Notes under the pieces: generated by a model
Told to the model about the DNA's origin: nothing
Seen by the model: the letters and a program-made list of their open reading frames with translations, nothing else
Databases searched by the model: none
In this document: positions 23,061 through 34,812 of the stretch, in pieces
Numbering within the stretch: the stretch's first letter is position 1
How the letters are laid out: each line of letters opens with the position of its first letter
Program-made: the position numbers and the translations under genes
DNA from: Gyromitra esculenta
Lineage: Eukaryota > Ascomycota > Pezizomycetes > Pezizales > Discinaceae
Assembly: GCA_038503075.1 (NCBI GenBank)
Contig: JBCAML010000018.1
Span: 186,001 to 250,000, forward strand
Length of the DNA: 64,000 bases
Direction: 5' to 3'

Positions 23061-23140
23061 TCTTTGGTAGTATAGAGGTTAGTATACTCGCCTGTCATTT
23101 GTGCTCGCGAGTGACCGGGGTTCGATTCCCCGCCAGAGAG
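23061..23140 (+). tRNA. tRNA-Asp (GTC), 8-nt intron
   Basis: The acceptor stem TCTTTGG/CCAGAGA closes, and the T arm is CCGGGGTTCGATTCCCCG. The anticodon GTC is at 23094-23096. A short insert 23098-23105 after A37 interrupts the CTCGC/GCGAG anticodon stem-loop, the canonical position for a nuclear tRNA intron. A T-run follows at about 23145. The mature sequence is identical to 24029-24113. Confidence 0.95.
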
Positions 23141-23456
23141 ATATCTTTTTTTCACGGGTCGCCCTCGTCTGCTATCTTACACTTTTTGATTTCCCGGTAT
23201 GTGGCGCGCGTATTCTGAGATGTAGACCATTATTTGGAGCCATTGTTCCAACACCCAAAACTAGTCGAACTGTCCAAGAAAAGCAAAAGAGTCTAGCTTT
23301 ATAGCACTGAAGCTCTTTAGCTTTTTGCAAGGCATAAGAATCAGTGGTTGTGGTGGAATAAAACCTCACTCTTGGCTGTAAAAAGCGCAAAGTGGAGCCT
23401 TCCGAGATTTACTATGTCCGTGATGGAATATACGCAAAGGGATATTATACTATATA

Positions 23457-23686
23457 CAGCGGTAGTCGTTTAATGAGGCGACAGCAACAATACCGCCCCC
23501 TGCAGCGGGACCACTTCGCCATGCAGGCAAGGGAGTTTAAATGTAAAAATAAGCAGTGGGTAGAGCTACATAAGTGATATTTTTATCTTAAAGCATAGTT
23601 CTAAACTCTTCTGTGAACATGGAGAAATAGCTCATATTGTTGGAGTGTGGTATTTCCGTTGTTGCCTCATTAAACGACTACCACTG
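23457..23686. mobile_element. 230-bp MITE with TA duplication, copy 1
   Basis: The ends are inverted copies of about 28 bp (CAGYGGTAGTCGTTTAATGA), flanked by TA on both sides. It aligns end to end with 49197-49430. The TA duplication and CAGTG start fit a Tc1/mariner-type non-autonomous element. Confidence 0.9.
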
Positions 23687-24028
23687 TACCACTCTTTAGA
23701 GGAAATTAACGAATATACGACTTGTATTAGCGAAGATCCAATTGGAAGTATTTCAAGAAGGATTATATATGTCGATATTGCGGGAAAAGAGTCTGGTATG
23801 AGGAGGAGGCTGTTTTTGGTGAGGTGCTTGGACAGAAGTGTCGACATTTATGTGTGCGTGCACCATACCGCAGTTATTTTACACATGTACTGTCGTAAGG
23901 TAATTAATTATCTAAACGCCGTAGAGCGTTTCTAGATTATGGGATACCTAAGGCCCTGAACAACTAGACATGTTCTCGTAATGAAACATGATTGATTTAG
24001 ACTTGCCACAACGTCTCGGGAAGCATAA

Positions 24029-24113
24029 TCTTTGGTAGTATAGAGGTTAGTATACTCGCCTGTCAACAATCAAGTGCCCGCGAGTGACCGGGGTTCGATT
24101 CCCCGCCAGAGAG
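24029..24113 (+). tRNA. tRNA-Asp (GTC), 13-nt intron
   Basis: Same mature tRNA as the copy at 23061. The anticodon GTC is at 24062-24064. The intron after A37 is 24066-24078, which differs in length and sequence from the first copy. The upstream bases AATC before TTTGG are shared, but the flanks otherwise differ. A T6 run follows at about 24134. Confidence 0.95.
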
Positions 24114-25218
24114 ATGATAGGTATATCCTACGTTTTTTAGACAGCAGGAAACCTGCCTTTCTTTTATCGCACGCTGAGTGGTGACTAGTTTGAAAAATTC
24201 AGCGTCTTAGGACTGGTATTCCCTGAGGCGTAGGAGATCTTGCAAAAAAGTATATGCTCCGAGTTTGGATCTATTGACACCGAAATGTCTGAAGACTATT
24301 TCTATATTTTCCACTCAAGCAAGGTGGGTGGGGTCGAGAGTATGGGGTTGATTAAGGCGTGGTAGCGAAAAGAAGAGCAGAATTTTTGTATCTGGCCCGC
24401 TCTGCTTCAAACGATAAAATGTAATTAGTATCACTTTCCCGAATTCCCCTTTATAAATACTGCCTTATGGCGTGGCAAAATAATTGAGTCTTCTGGAGTC
24501 GCTTAACGTAGAAATGGAAGTCAAAAATTACGGCAAATCGGACACAAACAACGGAAGTTAACTAGCGTGTTGAACTCAGATTTTATGAATAGCGGTGTAT
24601 AAACAACTCAGACACTATAATTGGACTTCGCTAGTGCTGTATGCCACTTTTTATTAATGTGATCCTTCTCCACACTCACAGTTAGGGGTCGCTGGGTTGG
24701 AAAATGAGATTTTAGTATAAATTGGCTCGCCGTGTTCGTTTTGATGTCGTTCACAATGAGGTAGGATGATGTGCTTGATCGTAAACTTTATGGCTTTTAG
24801 TGTGATCTGTTATTAATGGTCTATTGCGTCTGTAACCGTGCTTATAACCCATACGAAACAAAACTCCTCGGTCTCAAGCATCTTAACTTAGTAGAAAAGA
24901 TAAGTGACGCATATGGAGGAATGGCTCCCTCCAATAATGCGTTTAGACCTAGAATACAGGAAACCTTTGTGTCAATTCACAATCAAGTGAATCTCTCATA
25001 TTTTACCTTTTCCAATTGATTGACAGCGCGAGTACAAGGATTCTACGAACGAAATAGCCTACATGGCCAGGACCACCATCCTCAACAGCTAGTCGCGGAA
25101 CTGTAAAGTCGTTCCGATCGTTTTATTATCTTTTTATGCTTATTCTGCAGGTATCTCAGCCTTCCTTTAAGCTAGAGAGTGAGTAGTCAGCCTCATGTGA
25201 AGTTTCTTGTGATGAAAA
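24114..25218. other. intergenic, nothing recognised
   Basis: A/T-rich sequence without a supported gene, repeat or RNA. Confidence 0.5.
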
Positions 25219-26127
25219 CTAACTTACACATTTTATTTTGTTCTCGGTTTTCTCTATTTTGCATTGATTTTTACGTATGCGCTTCAAATATCTCTCAGCA
25301 GACTGAGTTACAGGTGATTTTTCAACTCTCTGACTTGGTACAGAAGGAGATCTGGTGTAAGGGCTTTCGGTAATGGTAGACTCGCTCTCTTGAGTATCGA
25401 ATGCCTCTTCAGTATTTGCTGGTAGTGTTGTGGCTTGAGAAGGGGAGGCAATATACTCATCCCCCGCTTGTAGTAGTGATCGGTTTCGTTCGTCTGTGGC
25501 TGGAGAAGGTATTGGTAGGCTTGGTGAGCTCGTATATATTGAATTGTTGACTGTTGATTGACATACTTCATTCCAGCCCCACATCCCATCAATCCCGGTT
25601 TCCGGAGTTTTAGCAGTCTCAACACCAGCAACTAATTTTCCGGAATCTTTGCTACTTACTCGAGAATCAACGAGTCGAACCTCATCAACAGTAACACACG
25701 CATTCAGCCCACTCATTATAGCCTCATCTGGGGCATCAGCTACCGGTAACTCTCCCGCAAAGCCATCTTCATCATAGCGTGCCCAAGCGGTACCGTCCAG
25801 ATGAGAGACCTCTGTGGTAGTGATATCATCAAGATAATTTTCCGTATCATCCGTACCAATAGTGCGGGAGTCCACTTCGTCGTTCTCACTTCTATCCAAG
25901 TTTATGGCCTTGGTCTCTTCGCTATTTGCATCCTCATTCGTTTCCCCTTCGTATTCACTTATCTCGCTCGAGTCCAAACTTTCGATTGAGTCATTTTCCT
26001 CATCTTCGGCACCGTCGTCCAGAGGAGCTGTTGTTTCATTCTTATAAGCCGTGCTATCATCTAGCTCATCGAGATCGTTGCCTTTACTATCAGAATGCAC
26101 CTCGTCGATTTTATACCCATCAAACAT
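25219..26127 (-). CDS. acidic, low-complexity hypothetical protein (302 aa)
   Basis: A single uninterrupted frame with an ATG start at 26127. The N-terminal half is very rich in Asp, Glu and Ser, the middle is Ser/Thr/Pro-rich, and the last 30 residues are strongly basic (RYLKRIRKNQCKIEK). No signal peptide, membrane segment or known catalytic motif is visible, and the protein looks largely disordered. The length of the open frame in fairly A/T-rich sequence supports a real gene, but no family is recognised and introns or a different start cannot be excluded. Confidence 0.5.
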   Translation of the reverse strand: MFDGYKIDEVHSDSKGNDLDELDDSTAYKNETTAPLDDGAEDEENDSIESLDSSEISEYEGETNEDANSEETKAINLDRSENDEVDSRTIGTDDTENYLDDITTTEVSHLDGTAWARYDEDGFAGELPVADAPDEAIMSGLNACVTVDEVRLVDSRVSSKDSGKLVAGVETAKTPETGIDGMWGWNEVCQSTVNNSIYTSSPSLPIPSPATDERNRSLLQAGDEYIASPSQATTLPANTEEAFDTQESESTITESPYTRSPSVPSQRVEKSPVTQSAERYLKRIRKNQCKIEKTENKIKCVS

Positions 26128-27156
26128 AATTTCATAAGTCGGTAAAGGAGCGTTGATGTAGCCTGGTTAGGACGAAGAACAAGATATGACGTAGTGTGTG
26201 GTTCAAGAGGTATTATAGGATGACATGCAGACGCATGATGGCAAATCTGCAGCGTTCAAGTATAATATCTCACGCGAAAAGATTGCTCTTGCTTCGGGGT
26301 GTATAATTTCATACCACCGACATCGCTGCTGGAGTGTTGAATGAACTACACTCAAAATTAGGCTAATGGATTTTCATAATGCAGAAAATAAAGATATTGT
26401 GAATGGCACTCACTACTAGGATGTAATGGAAAACTAGTTGATCTCCGAAGAATAGGCTGCCAATCTATCCCTAATAAAATACCTTAGAGTGAAGACTATG
26501 TATTCTTAATAACGTACGATCCAACGTGTTACATTAAACAGTATTGGTTTAGGCTTGTAAAATTATCCGTATTTAAGTCGCGGCGTAGTATATCCAATTC
26601 ATGTTGTGCTCACCTCGGACCCCGGATCATGAGATACGTATTACTACGTTATTAGCTAGTGTATAGATAGCAATGTAAATATGCAGGGCAGTTCTCGACT
26701 ACAAGGTATTCCGAAATTATCGTCACTGTTGTGGTATTGAGCCATGAAAACTCGAAAACTGCGGCAACGCAACATCTCACTCGACCAAAAGTACATCTAG
26801 GAGTATAACTTCCATTGTACCAACTACACAGATACATATGCGAATTAGAGTATTGCGAGTGCCAGGAATAACTGGCTAAACCATCGGCACCAATCGACGT
26901 GTTTGTTGATTCCACGATTTGTTCTCTGCTTAGATGGATTAGAGGGGGCACTAGTGTCTATCATAGACCCAGGCCCCCCTAACCCCAAAGTTTCATAGTG
27001 TCCCAGGTTTAGGAATCATTTGCTGTTGCGGATAATTTGCTATCACGTACGAAATCCATCCGATACTTGACATCCAGCATATCGTGTTGCGACTGTAGAC
27101 TCTTTTTGTTTATCTATCGAGCAGAACGATGAATTGAAGTCAAACCGGCGCTTTAC
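26128..27156. other. intergenic, nothing recognised
   Basis: Contains the likely promoter side of the acidic protein gene. No further feature is supported. Confidence 0.45.
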
Positions 27157-28756
27157 CTAGCCAGCTACGGGGGCGCGTTGCTACCAAAGTCCAAATAAGG
27201 ATTTTGGGCGTTACAACAAAAATGCTCATAGCGAGAATGCTAAGCAACCACCACCACATTAAAAAAAATTTACCAACAAAAGGTAAAAAAATCAGGAATG
27301 GTAGAGCGATTTAGACAAAATTTACCATTGAATTCAATTGTTTTTAGGAGTGCTTGGCTGTGGCATTTGGTGGCAAAGTATGCACAGGGTTAGGGTTACA
27401 AGCAATGACTTTTTATTTTATCTGAGAAAAACTTGTCATCTCAGCAAAACCTTTGCGCAAGGCATACTCACACCTATGATACAAAGCCGCAGCCAGGCAC
27501 ACCAAATAACCGTAGCCTTTAGCCCCAAGGCTGTTATTGAGTCAGGTTTAGGTAGTACAAAAATACTCTTCAAGTTTTTTCGTTTATTCCTGTCCCTAGG
27601 CCTATAATTATTGTAAATTCTGCATAAAAGTTTCTACCACCCAAGTTGGCTGTAATACGTCTTTGTGAGTCTCTGTAAGCAAGACTCATGACTAATCACT
27701 CTTTTTTGCATTGGCAATCGTGATTGCTATAACACTAAACTCATTGTTAGACGTCAATGAAACCCTTCAAGCTCTCTACACTCTAACTAATTAATTAAAA
27801 ATAAATGAATCCCTTCAAGAGACCCATATCTATTTTAAAGAATTGCCGAATCCTGTGCAAAAAACCAGTTTTTGTGGTTGTCAAACTACTTATATTTTCT
27901 GTACATCTGGGACTACTAGTGACCCCAATAGTATGTACATGAAACTTTTATATATATCAAACAAACTAATATATAGGCTTCTACTAAAATGTTCTCGTAA
28001 CTATCAAAATATTATAAAGGTATATGTCAAGTATATTAGCACCGTAACCAAATAAGTTCCTTCTTTTATAAATTTGTTACAACATCATACTAGTAAAATT
28101 GTAACTCAAATAATGCTAAACTAAATTCACTTGAAAACTGAGGAACTTGAAGCACAAATCTGGAATATCTTAAAGTCAGAAAACCAAAAAGCCAAGAATT
28201 GATATGCCACTGCAACCAGGAAGGAAATCAGTGGAGAGGTTCAGTAAAAAGGGACATGGAGATCGGTAATATGTTATGATTTTTAAGCTCCACTTTCGTT
28301 GATGCTTTTAAGCAATTGTGAGTGTGAATTTTTGGCCTCAATCCACAGCTACTAGTACTGCCAGTGGCATCTCGTACTTAGCATGACCAGTAAAATATTT
28401 AGCTCCACAGCATATCTAATACAAATTTTTTGGAATAACTTGCTGCCATAAGTTGCTAGCAAAGTGAAATTACTTCATTGCATTTTTATTTTTATTTGTC
28501 TGCTTGGGCTTAAGCAAGGTTTTCAGATCAGTTGTCACCCAAAATCCTTAATTAGACTTTGATGGCAGCGTGACGTCCCGGTAGTTCTCGTTCTTATTTT
28601 TATTTACTGGCAGTCTGGATTTTTATCTGCTAGCTTTCTCTGATTTTTATCTGTTGGCGCTCTTTAATTTTTATCTGTTGGCGTTCTCGATTTTCATCGC
28701 AATGCTCAAAATCCTTATTTGGACTTTGGTAGCTACGCGCCCCCATAGCCAGCTAG
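27157..28756. mobile_element. 1.6-kb element with ~55-bp terminal inverted repeats
   Basis: The left end (27157-27212) and the inverted right end (about 28700-28756) share CTAGC-GGCTA-GGGGGCGCG and GCTACCAAAGTCCAAATAAG, with few mismatches. A third partial copy of the terminus lies at about 28535-28585. The interior is A/T-rich and I see no intact transposase, so it is non-autonomous or degraded. No unambiguous target duplication was found. Confidence 0.75.
28588..28700. repeat. subterminal tandem repeats in the TIR element
   Basis: Three to four imperfect copies of a roughly 30-bp unit built around ATTTTTATCTGTTGGCG, next to the right terminus. Such subterminal repeats are typical transposase-binding regions. 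Confidence 0.7.
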
Positions 28757-28838
28757 ATTCCCGCACGCAAGCCACTAACCAGCAACCAGCAACACACTAG
28801 TGGACAAATTTTTCTTCACACTCCATAGTCTGTGCCAG

Positions 28839-29245
28839 TTTCAAGGATTAAGGGATAGGGTTAGGTTTTGGTGTGATGGTTACTATAGGTTTTGAAGGTT
28901 TTGGTATAATGTTATTGTATTTCGGTTACTTTCGGCTATGGGATTTGGTTGGGAAAAGTGGGGTATTTAAAGGATGGATTTTGTTCGCTTGTTGTTTTCT
29001 TTCTCTTCTTCTTTCTTCAAGCAACGTTCTCGTTACCTTCTGCTGTAACTATCAAATACAATCTCGGTTCTACCTCAGAACTCTCGCTGTCGCTGTCTAC
29101 CTCACTGCACTTATCTCGCCTTGAGATAGACCTTAGTAGAACTTGTAGAGACGCTGCACTCTTCGAACGAGTTGTACCTTTGATTAAGTAGCACTGCTCA
29201 CCTTCAGGGATACTGAAGGGCTTAACTCGAAGCTCAACCGTGAGA
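28839..29245 (+). mobile_element. solo LTR D
   Basis: A member of the same LTR family (TTTCAAGG to CCGTGAGA), with an exact GCCAG duplication at 28834-28838 and 29246-29250. The TATTTAAA box is kept. Confidence 0.92.
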
Positions 29246-29912
29246 GCCAGGGGCTAAATCGAAATATTTTGAATCGCTAGAGGCTTCTCTGCCGTTGTGG
29301 GATTGCCACCTGTTGTAATAGAACTGGTTCTGTGGCTTGCGAGAAGTTTTCCTATAGCGCAGATTTCGGGTATGGAACAGAAATGAAACATATTTAGCGT
29401 TCTTGGGCTGAGGCCCGACGCAGTGTATATCGAACTGGTTTATGTATTCCAGCACAGATCCGCCTTTTCTAAACTTTACCGTAAAGAACAACATTAAGAA
29501 TATGAGATTTTGCTGCTAGCCTGAGTGGAGGTTCCATTGAAGGGGTGAACAATTAGGATGCCATAGAGAGTCCAAGAGAAAAGGAAGTTGGACAAAGGCA
29601 CCGGAAAGATTAACCGTGAGTCACTTTATCCAGGGTCGAGAAATTTTTCGCCCAAGCGCAGGTTCTAAATAAGGTTACGGTCTTCTATTTGCCAAGTTGG
29701 AGAAAAATGGAATATTGCCGCCGGTAGTTGAGGCATTTTCTAGGAATTAAGCCTACTGTTATTGAGAGCCGGAATGTTAGAGGGTAGAAAGGTGTTTTCA
29801 AAGAAAAGTAATATGATATATTGCTATTTTTAGTATACTCTCTACAGACATGTTAAGTACACTCGATATTTCGGCCCTTTTTTGTTCATATCTACTGGTA
29901 GAAATGGCCTTG
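29246..29912. other. intergenic between two solo LTRs
   Basis: No gene supported. Confidence 0.45.
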
Positions 29913-30322
29913 TTTCATGATGGTTGTTTTCGTTGGTTAACTAGGTGCAGGGATATAAGGTTGTTACGTCGTGTTGTTGTTCTTTATGTTTCCTTGGGTT
30001 TCCGTTACAATGAGTCAAGTCTTTGTCATCGAGCGAGTTGGAACTTGGTATATAAGCGAAGGGTTTTCCCCTCTTGTTGTACTTTTCCTTCTTCTTTCTT
30101 TAAGCAACGTCTTCTATTGTACACTCTTGTATTTCACAATACAACCCTCGATTATACCTCATAACCTTACGCTGTCGCCGCTCTCGAGTTCTCTATACTC
30201 GAACACTTCGTGGAGCCTGTGGAATCTCGTGAAACACTCTTGTCGCTTAGTTTTCCTTTCAAGTAGCACTGCTCATCTTGGGGGATACCTGAGAGCTTGA
30301 AGGAAAACCTCGCCCCTTGAGA
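29913..30322 (+). mobile_element. solo LTR E, diverged subfamily
   Basis: Bounded by TTTCATGA and CCTTGAGA, with an exact CCTTG duplication at 29908-29912 and 30323-30327. It keeps the family layout (TTTAAGCAACGT, a 3' block AAGTAGCACTGCTCA) but is clearly more diverged than the other copies. Confidence 0.88.
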
Positions 30323-30327
30323 CCTTG

Positions 30328-31435
30328 TACTATAGTACGATCGTAGTAGGTACGTCAATACATGAACAATCATTTACTACCAAGCCCCAAGCCTGATCTT
30401 ACGAACACACAAAAGAGTATAGACAGTCGCGTATTTAATTTTTCAGAAGGGCGTGTTGGAGGTTTGCACACTATGTCTACGGCTTCGAACACCATAGTGA
30501 TAGGAAAACCGCTATGGCCCAGAAAAGTTAGCTGATATGAGGCTGATATGGAACTGAATGATTGACGATGTAATCCATGGAGGATTTGGCTTGTATACAT
30601 GTACTCTATATAGAGGTTTCTTTTGAGGTTTCTCTTGCTCTCCCCTTCTTCCTTCTTCATGCTTGCTAAAATGCTATATCAGAGAGAATGTATAGAATAA
30701 ATCTTTCTCTTCGGTTTATCTCGCTTCCAGTAGATCCTAATACTTCACACCTGGCCCGAGTGACAAGTAAGTAGTGAAGAAGCGAGATTACACCCGCTGG
30801 GCCTCATTTCTGCGGGAGTGGCGCATCGTAGGTAGCTCTGCCCACACTTTTTAGCTCCATTCGTGAACATTGCTTGGCGGAACGTCATGTGCAGCTTACC
30901 ACAACCACCTCCTGTGACATCCCCCAGCTCCAATCTCCTCAATCCTCCAACCCACTCTTAACCACAAACTCGGACCCACACCACCACCCCCAAAACTTAG
31001 CGTATCAGACCTGATCTGGGGGTGTGGCCTCGATTGCAGAACTTATGATGGTAGGTAATGGGTGTTGGAATAAGGTGCTCTCACCTATAATACTATTGTG
31101 ACGGTACATTCAGAGTAACGCGGATGGATGTTTAGCCGACGGAGGATTTACTTTGTATTAGCCCGACGGGCATATTTCCTTGTGGTAACGAGATTGTTGA
31201 ATGAAGAACAAGGAGTATTTAGTTGGGGGATTTCAGTAGTTAAATCACTATCGAAAATAGTCATTTATTCTCTACACTATCTTATAACGTTTTATCAAAA
31301 ATGGGACTCCAATCTAATCTTACGTATAGCTGACTGGCCTCCGCACACAGCAACAGAATCATGAGAATCGTATTGTCCGCCTCGAAGACAACTATCATAG
31401 TGCGCTAAAGGCTAGTTGATCTTGTGTATGCTGCT
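30328..31435. other. intergenic, possible 5' exon of the next gene
   Basis: Mostly unrecognised. A short helical frame at about 31357-31410 (ENRIVRLEDNYHSALK) could be an upstream exon of the coiled-coil gene, but I found no in-phase splice pair. Confidence 0.4.
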
Positions 31436-32010
31436 ATGTTTACTAACACGTTCCCCCAGGCGGTGGGAGAGCTTAGAGGTGACATAAAAGAACTACTCAA
31501 AGCCGAAGCAAGTAGTGACAAAGTTGCTGAAATGCTGGAGGTGAAGATTGAAGCAATAGGGACAAAGGTCGATAAGTTTGCTGACGCGTTGGGGTCCAAG
31601 GTTGATAAGTTTGCTGTCGCGTTGGGGTCCAAAGTTGATAAGGTTTCTGCCGCGCTGGAGTCCAAAGTTGATAAGGTCGTCGAATCTATGGCCGGAAGAT
31701 TCGGCGATTTGGGAAATGTTGTTGGGGACCTAGGTCCCCGAATTTTAAAATCGGAGCGGCAAGTCGGTGTGATTCTTGCTATTACAGGGGTATTTTTGAC
31801 GAGCATGCCAGTGTCGGTAAGTTTTCTAGCACATGTGAATCAGCTGCTTCAACGCTTACATTAATTTTCCTTCAGACAGTCATCGATTGGCTGAAGGAAA
31901 AAGTCTTTCAGACTTCTGCGGTTTATCTTGCTCAGCCGACTCAGAGCCCTATCGCTCTTGCTTCTACCACTATAGTGAGCCGTCGCCGTCGCTATTCCGC
32001 TGAAACGTGA
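31436..32010 (+). CDS. coiled-coil protein with C-terminal membrane segment
   Basis: The model has exons 31436-31816 and 31876-32010 and encodes 171 aa. The 59-bp intron has GTAAGT and TTCCTTCAG ends and keeps phase. The N-terminal half is an amphipathic coil containing four near-identical 11-residue units (GSKVDKFAVAL type, about 31556-31690). A hydrophobic stretch (VGVILAITGVFLTSMPVS) follows, then a basic tail (SRRRRYSAET). The likely role is structural or membrane tethering, and no family is recognised. The start is uncertain. TTACTAAC followed by CCCCCAG at 31440-31459 looks like an intron end, so the ATG at 31436 may instead lie in an intron with the coding exon beginning at 31460. Confidence 0.65.
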
Positions 32011-32666
32011 TTCATAGCGATGGGCGCGAGACGAAACGAGACGAGACGAAAATGAGGGTAGTCTTGTCTTGTCTTGCCTTGTAGGACCCTAGGTCTTGCT
32101 GGTCTCGAGACATAAGGCAGGTCTTGTACAGAGCCTTGTGATCTCGAGACTTTTGCGGAATATCTCACCAAAATCTCTGTTTTCATCTTATAGTTGGTGC
32201 TTCTAAACTGGCGGTACTGCTGTTCTTGCTATCTCCTAACCTGTAGCAACGCAATTTGGAGCCCATGCGGGTGTAGGTTTTTAACGAGGTAAATCGATCC
32301 GTGTCTTAAGCACAAGCCCTCCAACAAAGCTGCGTCACTGGGGGCTCAGAATGGATTAGTATATGCTAAAGATGAGGTCTATCAAACGGATCGGCGTTCA
32401 GGGGCTTGTTGCTGGGGTAAATGGGTCCCCAAAGTTTACTCTTTTCTTCCATGCAAATCACCCCCCCTTCATCAATCCTCACTACAGCACCATACAATGT
32501 CCAGCAGAGTTCTTCGTACCCGCTCCCATGATGCTTCCTATGCCCTCAAACCCCCTGAAACCCCTCCTCCTCCTACTATACCCTCTTAGTCAATATCTCC
32601 AGTCCCGAAATCGAAAAAACCGTCGATCACGAAATCTCACTCAGCCTCTCAAAGTCTCTAGTGCTG

Positions 32667-32843
32667 GATATATGGCATATATCCATAGGCTTCCTAGTGT
32701 TTCATTGGCACGTCATTCTTTGGGATACCGATATCGGTTCGGTCAATAGTCTCACCTGCTAATGGGGGTTGCTCGGGCCGATCTATTCGGCGCCAAAAGA
32801 GCCCCCATATATGTACCTGTTTATATATGGAGCTCTATTCCCG
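32667..32843 (+). repeat. dispersed repeat family, copy A
   Basis: It aligns with the reverse complement of 44421-44580. Shared blocks are ATATATGG-ATATAT, ATAGGCTTCCTAG, GGGCCGATCTATTCGGCG and GAGC at the end. The palindromic core CCGATCTATTCGG is the best-kept part. Confidence 0.75.
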
Positions 32844-33874
32844 CTCATCTATTCTCTTTTCTCCTCACTACTTCACTTACTATCAAATATCACATATCTA
32901 TTCATTATATTCAACATTTAGTCCACGCTTCTCACATCGGCGATATTCAATCCCCTGCGTCACACGAAAGCAATGCGTGACGCAGTCAATGTTCTAACCA
33001 CGTCATGTAGCTCAAGCTGACTTTATTGAGCCTTCTACTGCTGTCGACCTCTTTTCTACCGACTCCTTGATGTAGGAAATGGCAATGAACATCAATCTTT
33101 ATGCAACAGGAAAAGAAACAGCTTAGTAGAGTATATTGTTTGACGGATAGTCACCGTGCGCTAAGTACTTGGTGCGTTACGATACCTATCTTCTCCTGTC
33201 CTGTCCTGTCTCGAACGTAACAAAGGTTCATTTGGTCGTTTTATGTTACCACTTCCAACAAATGATGCACTTTTTAAGGAGTTACTACAGCACACCTTTA
33301 TTTTACATATTCTGGAAGGTACGATCTCAGTAATTGATTTTGAAGAAAAATCTGTTATAAATTATGTAAAAGTCAACGTTGGTAAGGGATAAAATGCTCT
33401 GATAGTACGCAAGTATAGTAACTTTCCTTACGATGTCTGATCATATATTATGAATATGTTAAAATGAAGAATGTAAAAATAGTCACGAGATTTTAGGATA
33501 AAGGATTAAGCTCTACACCTATTTTCGTAGAATTCTCTAGAGTTTCTAAAAAAAAATAACCGTTTTTTTTTTCTGAATTTATTATAGGAAAGCCTTGAGC
33601 CATGTTCCGAGCATTTCTTGGCGTTTTTGTTATCGCTAGGAAATAGAAACATTTGCCAAAAGTATGTCGTTATAGAGGGAAGGACTTGTTGTGACAGGGG
33701 GGGCATGTCGGATATGGAGGAGGGATTATCGGTACAGGAAGAAATGTGGACCTACAATACAAATTCGGTCTAGAGATATTGGAGTGGGTGACGAGTGAGA
33801 ACACGATCTGGCACTTGAAATGTACTAAAAGGACCTGTTTTGACCAGGTCCATCGAAATAGTCACATGAAATAC

Positions 33875-33928
33875 TGGATATGCCAGAGCGGACGGGATGG
33901 CTCATTCTCATCGTTCTATGACCGAACA
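33875..33928 (-). pseudogene. truncated 5S rRNA copy (5' half)
   Basis: 54 nt identical to the 5' half of the two full 5S genes, on the minus strand, with an abrupt end after CATATCCA. The internal control region is incomplete and the 3' half is missing, so it cannot be functional. Confidence 0.85.
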
Positions 33929-34534
33929 TGTCATATCTCAGTGACCTTTCAATAATAAAGAGGTTAAGGTTGGAAACCCACCATATTGCGATCCCCAACA
34001 CGCGAAACTTCGTCTTATACTAGGCTGAATACGTATTGAAAGTAATACTATTTTACTTCTTCATTACTGATATGCTATGATTCATGTAAATTTGGCCGCC
34101 ATAACGCCGATTCTACTCCTCTATCCGTTGAAGAAGGTCAGTGGTTTTGGGTATGGATAATTCCTAGAAGATTGGGGGGACAGCACCGTGGCGGGAATAG
34201 CGGATCCAGATGACGCAGCCAGGCTGCAGGTTTACGGAAGTGGCGCTAGTGACGCTACGTATGGCATGTTTTGCCTTCCTTGGTCCTCGCCAGTCTGACG
34301 TGCTGTCGATTTGGATGTTAGTGGCCCGTCGTCTATCGAAGGTTAAATGCCAAAATTTAATCGAGGACGGTCTATTGAGCTTAGTGATTTGTATATCTTT
34401 ATGCTTGCCTTTGCGCCCCTTTACGAGTATCACGACAATCGCTTATATAGTAAAATCTGATGGAGCCCCACAAACACCCCACCTGTTCATAGCTATTAAC
34501 ACCGTTTCAGACATTTCCGGCCTGGTGGCGGAAC

Positions 34535-34546
34535 TGGTCAGTTGGT
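34535..34546. repeat. target-site duplication, 3' side of LINE
   Basis: TGGTCAGTTGGT, repeated exactly at 41380-41391. Confidence 0.85.
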
Positions 34547-34812
34547 AGTAGTAATAGTAGTAGAATTCATTTACGCATCCAACCCTTGGGTTATGGCGAT
34601 CGCACTATCTAACCAAACAACCAAACACAACAAAACAAAACAAAACAATAAAAATAACAATAAAATAAAATAAATAAAAATAAAATAATAAAAAAAATAA
34701 ATAAAAATAAAAATAATCATAAAATAACCATAAAACATATCACTAATTAAACCATCGAACTAACAATTTAACTCTCCTCATTCCATATTTATCTTAACCT
34801 CAATTTCTCTTC

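Larger units (their letters stand above)
32011..34534. other. intergenic, repeats only
   Basis: Contains CGAGACGAAACG and GTCTTG simple-sequence stretches near 32028-32080, a dispersed repeat at 32667-32843 and a 5S fragment at 33875-33928. No supported gene. Confidence 0.5.

Noticed and set aside
31405..31806. Minus-strand frame of 133 codons with repeated STLDPNA units
   Set aside because: A mirror of the 33-bp repeats of the + strand coiled-coil gene, which has a phase-keeping intron and a better composition.
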